NCBI GenBank assembly: GCA_946800325.1
Contig: OX326957.1
Location: forward strand, 23,809,554-23,873,553
DNA: 64,000 bases
DNA from: Luzula sylvatica
Taxonomy: Eukaryota; Streptophyta; Magnoliopsida; Poales; Juncaceae
Reading direction: 5' to 3'
Position 1 is the stretch's first letter; every line of letters begins with the position of its first letter. A program made the position numbers and the translations under genes. The notes under the pieces were generated by a model. That model had not been told where the DNA came from. It did not search any database and saw only the letters and a program-made list of their open reading frames with translations. Below, piece after piece: positions 55,201-64,000 of the stretch.

Positions 55201-58200
55201 CGAAAACGGATCCGCGAAGGATCCAATATCACCAGTGTGGGCCCCGCTCCGTCCTTTGCACCAGTCCGTCAGAGGAAGTGGGCCGTCAGAATTCCCAAAT
55301 GCAGATTTCATTGCTTGCTTTATATCCGTTTGTAACACGCTCATCACCGCCGGTACCGAAACCTCCAAAAAATAAAATTGAAAAATTAAAAAACAAAAAA
55401 ATAATTATAAAATTTTAAAAATAATAATTACATCAGCAGAGAGGGGGTTGACCAAGTCAACGCCGGCAAGATCTAACGAGTGACAAGTGGCGAGCAAACC
55501 GCCGCAACCAGCATGGGCCAAATCGGGCTCGCAAACGAATCCTCTCAATTTCTGCTCCTCCAGTGCGATCCAAGCGAACGGTCCCTCTCCGTCTCCGGTA
55601 TCGAGACTCGTGTCCACGAACGAGGCGGAGTTTTGCACGAGCAACCCTAACCCGACAAGAAAATCCATTAACGGATTCCTCGTGGATAAGTTTGCAATCA
55701 CGCCCTCGTCACATTGTTTAATTTGTTTCTGGCCCGAAATGGAGGAGATGGAGCGCCAAACGCCCACTTGAGGAACTGGACCTGTCCTGTCGAGGAAATC
55801 CGTGTCCATCATGTCAGCGCCACCGCCGATTCGAACTGGAATATTCTCTTTCTTCACGTTAATTAGGGTTTGTTGCTGTTGTACTTGTTTCGTTTTTGAC
55901 GAGAGGAGAGAGTGTCGAGCACGACACATGGCGGCTTGGTGGATTATACAATCTATATCATTCGCTAATGATAATTTACACGGTACAAGTAAATTACTCG
56001 CACCCACAATTGTACCGCTCTCATTTTTCTTGGTAGTACTTGTCGAGGTTATTCCTGACATAATCGAATTCTCCACGCTATTATTATTTTCACCATTATT
56101 ATTATTATTGTTATTATTATTAACGACGGTGGTTGATTTGGTGGGTTGGGATTTATGAGATTGAACGAGAGTGTAAAGTTTGGAAGAAGCTTCTCCTTTA
56201 TCGTCTGCTGAGTCAGCACGAGATGGCGGTGGGGCCGAATTATACACGTAACTATTATTACTAGAGCTACTCGAAGTTTCCATTTTTTTCGAACTAGGTT
56301 TGTAAGGGTTACGAAATGGGGAAATTAGGGTTTCGGTAAAATCAATCGCGGCGTATTCAGGCGCAAATGTCATCATCGCCTCGGCTTTGCTGAGCTGGAC
56401 GTTTTGTCGGCTAAACGGGATTAACGATTGGGTTGTTATCGGGTTATTAACGGGTTGGTGGATATTGGAGATTACTGGGACAGGTGGACGGAGTGTTGGG
56501 AGAGAGGGGATTGAGGCTGGCGATTCCAGTTGTTGGATTACTGGAGGACTTGTACTCGTGGTGGTGTCTCCTAAATCTGTGGAGGAGATAACCATCGCTT
56601 GGGATTCCGCCGTACCTGGCGGCTGCGAATAAATTGTTGAAAAGGGTATATATGTTAAGTTTTTAATAAATAAAGATTAAAGGAAGAAGAGAAGGAGGAA
56701 ATGATTACGTCGCCGAGACTGAGGAAGGATAGATCAATTGCGAAAAACTCCCTGAAATCTCCAATTTCGGAAAAGACGGTGTGTAAATCAATTTCACATA
56801 TTTCATCCTCTATAAGGGGCCCGCGATTGTTATCGCTCGGATCGATAAAATGATTTCTCACATCATTATTTTTACCCGATTTTACTATTCCTGATTCTCT
56901 GTGGCTTCTTTTCACCCCCTATTTCATTTTCCAAAATAACAAAATGTAAGGGGTATTTTCATAATATGCTAAAAAGTTAGGGGCGTTTTGAGAAATTGGT
57001 ATCTAGTTATAACAACCTGGTGGTTGGGATTTTGTTTGCTGGCTGTAGAATCCACGTCAGCATCGTCTTCGCTTGAAGTGCTACTAACAGAGCTCATACT
57101 ACTACTCGCACTATTATTATTATTATTATTATTACCACCACTGCTCTTTTTATTATTTCTGTAATGTCTTTTGAGTCTCAAACAACTCGAATTCCGCGAA
57201 GATTCTATGTGACACGTGGTCCCCACCGCCAAACTACGACGTTTCATTTAAAATATGTAAATATTCAAATATACTCCTAGAAAGTATAAAATAGAGTACT
57301 GACCAGTGTTCGACGAAGGAAGAGCCTGAGAAGTTCCAGAATGGCCAACTCTCTGACAATGACGTGTCCGTGCCATTCTGTATCCAAAACCTACATAAAT
57401 ATAGAAAAACATAATTAATTAAATATTATTTATGGTTATAAATAAATAAATAATGAAAATCAAGTGCCTTTTAGTGGAGAAGCGAGAAAAGGCACGGTGC
57501 ATCATGGGGATTAAAACTCTTTCAGGAGGGAAAATAAATGTTTTTTCCAAAATTGGAAAATTATTATTATTCGGTCCATCATTATTAGATTTCTCTAAAG
57601 GGCCAAGGGCAATTTCGACATAAAAACTTTGTCCCCTCATTTGACAGCCTGGCGATTGGTTCACGTAGGGCGCACCGCTCGTGGACCCGCTCGAAGCCCT
57701 AATTTTACTATCAAGTACAAAAAATCAATTAAATTACGAAAATGCCATTAACATTTAAATTTTATGATTTTAATTATTTTACCTTGTATAAACTTGCTTA
57801 ACGAGTTCACTTGGACAACACCCTGTCAGTCTACCGAGCATTCCATTTGGAGCCACAATAACTGCACACAATAATTAATAAAATTAATTTTGCAAAGAAG
57901 TCCCTGCATTATGTCTAAATTGCAAGAAATCCCCTACCAGGGAGACCGTCAGAAGAGGAATGTGGAGAATGCATGAGAATCTTTTCAATATCGTCGCCAC
58001 ATAAAGTCCTCACATACCTTATTTAAGAAATGCATTATTATTATATATTAATTAAACCTTACTAAATTAGGGTTTTGAATTTCGATTAATTTACTAACTT
58101 GGCAGATACAATCACGTGTACGTATATCGCTTCCTCGGTAGCAGAAAACACGAATTCAACAGTCTTTTGCGGCCTCCTAATAAAAAAAAATCAAATAAAA

Positions 58201-59073
58201 AACAGTATATTGGTTAATAAAACGATATATCCCCAATTATAATCACCTCCGACCTTAAACTTCGTTCTGATTGGCCCGAACCCGAACATTTTGCAAATAC
58301 GTCCCCGAATCTTACGTATGAAAATCCTTTCATGGCTCTTTCTAATGTGTTCCGTAACGCTTGAGATAATGCGAGAGATATTTCCTCTGAATCTCCTGGC
58401 GAAATCCACACTCCAGATCCAAGGACTATAATTTCAAAATTATGAAATTATTTAAAATTTAAAATTAATGGGGTATATAAGTAAAGAATAGAGAACCTCG
58501 CAATTTGGAGACTGCGGATTGGGCGGATTCGGTGAGAGAAGAGTTTCGACCAGGTATGAATAACCATAGTTTAATCTTTTCATCTGTATAATTATATTAT
58601 CAACTATTATTAAATCCATAGTTAAGATAAATATTGTATATATAAGGAAATAAATTAATAAAATATATATATACCAGGATTATGGGCGCCTTGAGAAGGG
58701 TCCCAAGGGCCAACGAAGGAATTAGTCCAAGTACTATAAAGCCCTAATTCGTTTTGCAACTGGAGATGAGCCGAGATGATTGCATGATTCACTGGGTCTG
58801 ATTTTGCGCTGAAAAATGGATGAATAAATTAGGGAAAATATGAGAAAAGGGGAAATGGAGATCTCCAGCTGGGAGGTGACTTACGATTTATCGGAGAGCG
58901 TGGTTGGGTCGGGTTCGAGAGGGAGAAATTGAAACCATGATATTGTTTGGAGCTCTCCCTGTGAATTTGATTTATTGGTGAGTATAATTGAAAATTTGAA
59001 ATTAGGGTTTGAAGAATTTGATTGATTGATTGAGAGGATGAAGACTTACGATTCTGAAAACATTGGTCCACAT
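52250..59073 (-). CDS. MED13: Mediator complex subunit 13, 19 coding exons, 1795 aa
   Basis: MED13 links the CDK8 kinase module to core Mediator in the nucleus. Exons: 59073-59050, 58958-58885, 58808-58675, 58583-58497, 58425-58254, 58176-58099, 58017-57938, 57861-57783, 57698-57468, 57390-57304, 57233-57017, 56918-56709, 56622-55432, 55362-55125, 55037-54920, 54847-54760, 54688-54610, 54526-53237, 53160-52250. They sum to 1796 codons with stop and no frame break. The N-terminal domain is clear (MWTNVFRI; LQTISWFQFLPLEPDPTT; STWTNSFVGPWDPSQGA; WISPGDSEEISLALSQALRN; EFVFSATEEAIYVHVIVSAK). The middle is low-complexity, with Asn and Ser runs and IGDFREFF...DPPGTAES. The C-terminal MED13_C part has VGYQDDWLKAPVNCIQLWEK, QLGTVYEICRLGTH, EWQKAIYSIGGNEVRKWPIQ and ALSWLTVSPVYGDRRTALPF. 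Introns 9 and 17 use GC donors. The acceptor of exon 11 is the least certain. The length is in the usual plant range. Confidence 0.93.
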
Positions 59074-59640
59074 ATCCTAGGTATGGAAAGAACCTTGCCT
59101 TGATTACTTTGCCGTAGTAATGAGTCCCTGCAAATTACAAAAAAAACTAGGGTGAATAAGCACCAATTAAACATGAAACGTGGAAATAAACTAAAACATA
59201 GATTGAAATTGTGCTTGATTTCATTCACTAAAACACCGATTAAGTATTAATTTTATAAAAATTACGTTTATTATTGGAGAACAAACGAAAACTAAAACAA
59301 CGATCACATAAAGAGAGAGAAACACTAGCTCTAAGCTGACCTATTTATATATTCACTGTATATAAGAACTAGGGTTTAGCGAAAAGAGAGAGGTGGGTGG
59401 ATTCTTACGGGGATCATCGGCGAGGAGAGAGGATCGATCGTACAGTTCGTACCGGTTGCCAGCGATCGAACTCGACACGACACGGAAGGACGACAAGGGA
59501 TCGAAGTTCGCAAGATCACTAGAACGCAAATGTCGGCTAAGTCCGATTTGGAGATTCCGATTTTCCTTTTTGGGATTTCATTGTCCGTGATTCCTACATT
59601 TCCGGAAATTGGGACCTCTTGACCCCTAATTTCCATTTTA
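59074..59640 (-). promoter_or_regulatory. MED13 5' UTR, leader intron and promoter side
   Basis: The leader exon before the ATG starts after acceptor TTTGCAG (about 59129). An upstream leader exon ends GATCCCC|GTAAGAATCC (about 59408/59409). The GC-richer patch to about 59540 contains the probable transcription start. Splice sites were judged by consensus only. Confidence 0.5.
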
Positions 59641-61739
59641 GGACTTCCATTGGTTACAAATAATTGTGTTTTAACGTACTCGAGCCAACGATATAAGATG
59701 ATTAGATATAATGTATTTAAGTATTGAAAAAAAACTTGTGATAGTTATTTACGTATATTATTATTTTGCACGTATATTTAAACAATGTTAATAACTTCCT
59801 AACATTATATTGGATTTTATAATAATAAATTTGGAATGTGAGGCACAAACAATTATATATTGTGTTTTAATATTTTTTTACTTTCTTTAATACATAAAAT
59901 GCATGGGGAATACGAAGCACCATACATTCGACAAAAAAAAATTATGTTTTAATATTCTAAAATATTAGAGTAATAATTTAAATAATTTCTTATATATTTT
60001 TTTTTATCTTTTTTGTCATATTTGTAAATATTAATTATAATATTTTAAAATATGTGTAATTGATAATGAAATTTAGTATTTGCGTTCGTACTTGTTTTTG
60101 GAGGTTAGAATGGATGTAATAGGGAGTAAATTAACAAGAAAAAATGAAATCTTTAACTAGCTAGACCTTTAAAGGTGGTGAGCAAGTATTTCTATAATTT
60201 CGGTTTTGTATTCGTCTACGATTGATTTTTTCCTTTATGATAGATCGTGTGATTTAAGTATGATTTAATGTTACGTCAAATATCGATCATGGCAAATGAA
60301 GTCGAAAAAATCACACGGTGTAAAAAATAAGAGTTATATTAGGATAGTGAATCGAGCACACATTTTTTACTTTTTTGGTTGCTTCAGTTTTATCGTGATT
60401 TTTTTACCTTTGTAATATTTTATATCCATCAAAATTATCCATATCCATATTATTTTATTTTTTATAATAAATGGACAACCTCTCAAAACATATGATTTTT
60501 GTGCCTCACGTTCACATCCAAATTATTAATTTTATATTTTCTTTAGTAGATGTTGACAACATAAATGATTTATTTATGGTGTTTCTAATTACCACCAAAC
60601 AATGCAATCCAGATGTCTTTCGATCATCAATAATTATAAAAATATTTCAATAACTTTGCCCCCACGTTCGAGATCTCGAACTATCGGCGAGAATCAACTT
60701 CCATTTTTTTTACGAAACCTCGATTTTACTATTTTCATTGCAACAAAAAGACGTTAGGCCGTTCAAATGCGGTAAAAATGAAAAGCGTTGGAAACAATCT
60801 ATGTAATCTGACGACCAAATTATAATTCAATTGTTTTTTTCTCTCTACAAGAACTCCGCACAAGGCCGAGCTAGTTTCTAAATTATTGGACCCATTTGAT
60901 GAATTTTGATAACGAAACGTAAATAAAAGTTAAACACGTCCTTAAATGCGGTTTAAAGTCCGAGCGTTCTTAATACACTACATCAATTATAGGAATGCAA
61001 ATTTTCCTTAAATGTGGTTAAAAGTTAGAGCATTCCTAAAACACTACATCGATTTTTAGAATGCAGACTTTCATTGTTTTCCTTCAATGTATAAGGATCG
61101 AAATACAATCCATTTGATCACGTGAATGGGAGATCTCAACCGCAAGCCTCTTTTTTTAATTAATTACTTTGAGTTTTCGATATAGTATTAATGGGGAGTT
61201 ATGTCATACACTTCTTTTTTCTTATGATACACCATATTTCAAGGATATTTTAAGTAATTATCAATTAATTAGTATTTAAGATAACCCCTCAAGTGTATCG
61301 ACGAATCAATGTTAGGCTGAGTAGAAAATGTGCATTGTTAATTTAAAGAAGAGAAATCTATAAAAAAAAAATCAAGGTACATATTTAAAAAAATATTATT
61401 AATTGCTAAATATCTAGAATACCTTTTAAAAAGACATATAGAACTTCAATAATATTAATATAATAAAACTGAGCTAACAAACTTTTATGGGCAAATTTGA
61501 TTTGGGGATTTGGATATACATGAATATGACAAATGCATGGATATGACCAATACATGTATTTTAAAACCACGTATACAATTTTTTTTGTTTGATTCTCGTT
61601 AAAAAAAAAGAGCCCTTTGACTTTTATCTTTTGTTTTAGTTAGTTATGAAATGAATTTAATAAATAAAGTAAATATCTCAAATAAACAAACAATAAAATA
61701 TTATCAATAATTAAACATACATAACAACACAAATACTTT
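59641..61739. other. long AT-rich spacer
   Basis: A local ~70-bp imperfect tandem duplication lies at about 60939-61075 (CTTAAATG.GGTT.AAA, ACACTACATC and GGAATGCA/GAATGCAGA recur). No gene is supported. Confidence 0.4.
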
Positions 61740-62110
61740 TGATAATAATATAACATATAGTTTTGTATTATATTTTATTACATTATATTATATTGATATT
61801 CTATTCTATTCTATTGCATTACATTGCATTATATTGCATTATATTACATTACATTATATTACATTATATTGTTTTAGTTTATTTTATTTTATCTTAGGTT
61901 ATATAATATTATGGTACGTAATATTATATTATATTATTTTGCATTGTATTGTATTGTATTGTATTATCTTATAATTTATATTATATTATTTTATTTTATT
62001 TGAGGTCATATAATATATTGTCGTATATTATATTGTATTATTTTATATTGTACTATATTATATTGTATTATGTTATATTCTTTTATTTTATTGATATGGT
62101 ATGGTATAAT
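61740..62110 (+). repeat. low-complexity TATTA/ATTGT simple-repeat tract
   Basis: Degenerate pentanucleotide repeats (ATTAC, ATTGT, ATTTT, ATATT) cover this stretch and recur at 62735-62945 in the second copy of the tandem duplication. Open frames through it are artefacts. Confidence 0.85.
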
Positions 62111-62726
62111 ATAATGCTTTTATGGCCATAAGAAGAAGGTGATTTTTCATAATAATTACGGCATGTAAAATATTTGTGTTGATATAAACAAATTTAAAGG
62201 CACAAATTTGATATTATGAGTTTTTAGAAGGACATACTTGATATTATCCCTTCTTTTTTTATGTTTCCTATCACTTTGGTTGTCAGACTTTCAATCTTAT
62301 CTTTCTTCAATTATTGTCATGCTAATTAACTCGAGTTAATATGAACCCTGGTTAGCTTAACTCAACCTCAATAAACTTACACACTTTATAAACTCTCCCT
62401 CTTCCCCTTGTCTTCCCAGAATATACCATAAACAAATATCACAAACAGCTTTCGGCCACTACGTTCCACCTTGGTTTTATAACCCACCTTGGTCAAATAT
62501 CCCACCTTGGCCTTATAACCCACATTGACCACTACGTTCCACCTTGGTCAAATATCCTAAAATGATGATGAAGGACGAACCAGGAAACCTCTCCATTTCC
62601 GTCCCACCTCGGTCTTATAACCCGATACCCGTTTCCGACGTTAACTCCAGTGTATCCCCGAGTGGGGAACCCCAGTCGCCATACTCGTTGGAGGAGGTTG
62701 CTGCAGCTTTCGGCCACAATGGTGTG
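61930..62726 (+). repeat. 835-bp tandem duplication, first copy
   Basis: Landmarks recur 835 bases apart: GCTTTTATGGCCATAAGAAG at 62116 and 62951, and AATGATGATGAAGGACGAAC at 62561 and 63396. The two copies look nearly identical, so the event is recent. Confidence 0.92.
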
Positions 62727-62730
62727 ATTA
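62403..62730 (+). CDS. unrecognised Pro/Trp/Tyr-rich reading frame, first copy
   Basis: After an acceptor-like TGTCTTCCCAG (about 62419) one frame reads AFGHYVPPWFYNPPWSNIPP then WPYNPH and stops. A second frame from 62544 reads MMMKDEPGNLSISVPPRS, YNPIPVSDVN and SPYSLEEVAAAFGHN. The repeated CCACCTTGG(T/C) blocks encode PPW units. I cannot assign a family. It could be a captured exon of a larger gene, a pseudogene, or a peptide precursor. Composition is clearly GC-richer than the flanks. Confidence 0.3.
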
Positions 62731-62764
62731 TGTATTATATTATATTATATTATATTATTTTGCA

Positions 62765-63561
62765 TTGCATTGTATTGTATTGTATTGTATTGTATTACTA
62801 TTATCTTATAATTTATATTATATTGTTTTATTTTATTTGAGGTCATATAATATTGTCGTATATTATATTGTATTATTTTATATTGTACTATATTATATTG
62901 TATTATGTTATATTCTTTTATTTTATTGATATGGTATGGTATAATATAATGCTTTTATGGCCATAAGAAGAAGGTGATTTTTCATAATAAGTACGGCATG
63001 TAAAATATTTGTGTAGATATAAACAAATTTAAAGGCACAAATTTGATATTATGAGTTTTTAGAAGGACATACTTGATATTATCCCTTCTTTTTTTATGTT
63101 TCCTGTCACTTTGGTTGTCAGACTTTCAATCTTATCTTTCTTCAATTATTGTCATGCTAATTAACTCGAGTTAATATGAACCCTGGTTAGCTTAACTCAA
63201 CCTCAGTAAACTTACACACTTTATAAACTCTCCCTCTTCCCCTTGTCTTCCCAGAATATACCATAAACAAATATCCCAAACAACTTTCGGCCACTACGTT
63301 CCACCTTGGTCTTATAACCCACCTTGGTCAAATATCCTACCTTGGCCTTATAACCCACCTTGACCACTACGTTCCAACTTGGTCAAATATCCCAAAATGA
63401 TGATGAAGGACGAACCAGGAAACCTCTCCATTTCCGTCCCACCTTGGTCTTATAACCCGATACCCGTTTCCGACGTTAACTCCGGTGTATCCCCGAGTGG
63501 GGAACCCCAGTCGCCATACTCGTTGGAGGAGGTTGCTGCAGCTTTCGACCACAACGTTCCT
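62765..63561 (+). repeat. 835-bp tandem duplication, second copy
   Basis: Colinear copy of 61930-62726. It ends at GAGGTTGCTGCAGCTTTCG, after which the two copies diverge. Confidence 0.92.
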
Positions 63562-63633
63562 TTTGAGCATTTTTTAATGCTCGTGTTCGGTCGTTCGGTA
63601 TTTATTCAAAAACTTATAAAAGTTCATATTTAA
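63238..63633 (+). CDS. unrecognised Pro/Trp/Tyr-rich reading frame, second copy
   Basis: Counterpart of 62403-62730. VPPWSYNPPWSNILPWPYNP appears in one frame, then MMMKDEPGNLSISVPPWS, YNPIPVSDVN and EEVAAAFDHN in the frame from 63379, running to a stop at 63633. It shows a few amino-acid differences from the first copy (Trp for Arg, Gly for Ser, Asp for Gly). Function unknown. Confidence 0.3.
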
Positions 63634-63982
63634 TTCATTTCTTAATATTTGATCTCATTGTTTATGTGAATTTTGAAGGTGAATTCTAGTTTATACTGAT
63701 TAATTTGAACACAAGTTTTAATTTATATTAATTAATGATTATAATAATAAAATATTCGGATAAATCAAAGGAACACATTCCAATTTAAATCCAGTTCGTT
63801 GAAAATTCGAACAATCAACAAATAAGGAACAAACTCGAAACAAAACTAGCAGCCCTATTTTGTTATTGAGGCTGCATGTGTTATATGAAAATGTATGGCC
63901 TAGTGTTCCATGGGCTTTTAATTATGTAGCTGGCCCCGTAAAATCTCCATTAAAATCCATGCCCGTCCGATGAGAATTTGCC
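63562..63982. other. AT-rich spacer
   Basis: Nothing recognised before the TATA box at the window edge. Confidence 0.4.
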
Positions 63983-63989
63983 TATAAAA
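63983..63989 (+). promoter_or_regulatory. TATA box of a gene beyond the window
   Basis: TATAAAA in GCCTATAAAACGCGCCC, with a GC rise right after it, resembles a core promoter. The transcribed part would lie past base 64000. Confidence 0.45.
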
Positions 63990-64000
63990 CGCGCCCTTCA

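Noticed and set aside
61949..62131. Tyr/Ile/Leu-rich frames in the simple-repeat tract.
   Set aside because: They come from TATTA/ATTGT low-complexity DNA and have no protein character.
1..64000. tRNA, rRNA or CRISPR-like arrays.
   Set aside because: None was noticed by eye. The short tandem repeats found lack regular spacers, and no tRNA or rRNA signature sequences were recognised.

Overview
This is a stretch of dicot nuclear DNA. It is AT-rich, its genes contain spliceable introns, and its spacers are filled with degraded transposons. It also holds a nuclear copy of plastid ndhB. Nothing seen fixes the species. All exon structures below were read by eye from splice consensus and reading-frame continuity, and no alignment was run.

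Four groups of genes can be supported. (1) On the minus strand, 1.57-4.29 kb, lies a 12-exon gene for a HugZ-like, FMN-binding split-barrel protein. (2) On the plus strand, 9.70-11.74 kb, lies an intronless-CDS NOG1, the nucleolar GTPase of 60S ribosome assembly, with a telo-box promoter and a 5' UTR intron. (3) On the minus strand, 17.1-20.0 and 23.4-26.3 kb, lie two tandem paralogues whose exons join two DUF295 domains with one F-box between them. They sit in a ~6.35 kb segment present three times (about 14.0-20.3, 20.3-26.6 and 26.6-31.25 kb). The third copy has lost the F-box gene and is split by a 2.8 kb transposon. (4) On the plus strand, 39.5-47.4 kb, lie three near-identical arabinogalactan-peptide genes made by tandem duplication, plus a fourth, diverged one of 59 codons. 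On the minus strand, 52.25-59.6 kb, lies a complete MED13 (Mediator kinase module), modelled as 19 coding exons that stay in frame for 1795 residues and include two GC-AG introns.

The spacers are rich in identifiable mobile DNA. They hold Mutator-like foldback elements with 9-bp target duplications (7.57-8.44, 44.16-44.67, 45.87-46.41 kb) and a solo LTR with a 5-bp duplication (43.18-43.82 kb). They also hold a decayed hAT element with an 8-bp duplication and a BED zinc finger, which has swallowed a ~700 bp piece of plastid ndhB (48.08-50.81 kb). LINE fragments occur at 16.0, 22.3, 28.1-29.5 and 34.47-34.92 kb, with tiny poly-A tail inserts elsewhere. Because several insertions are present in one duplicate and absent from its sister, the order of events can be read directly in the AG-peptide array.

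No single operon-like or pathway cluster is present. The functional genes are housekeeping (NOG1, MED13, HugZ-like) beside two young, expanding families (F-box/DUF295 and AG-peptides). The window ends in an 835-bp tandem duplication carrying an unrecognised proline/tryptophan/tyrosine-rich reading frame (62-63.6 kb) and a TATA box for a gene beyond the edge.
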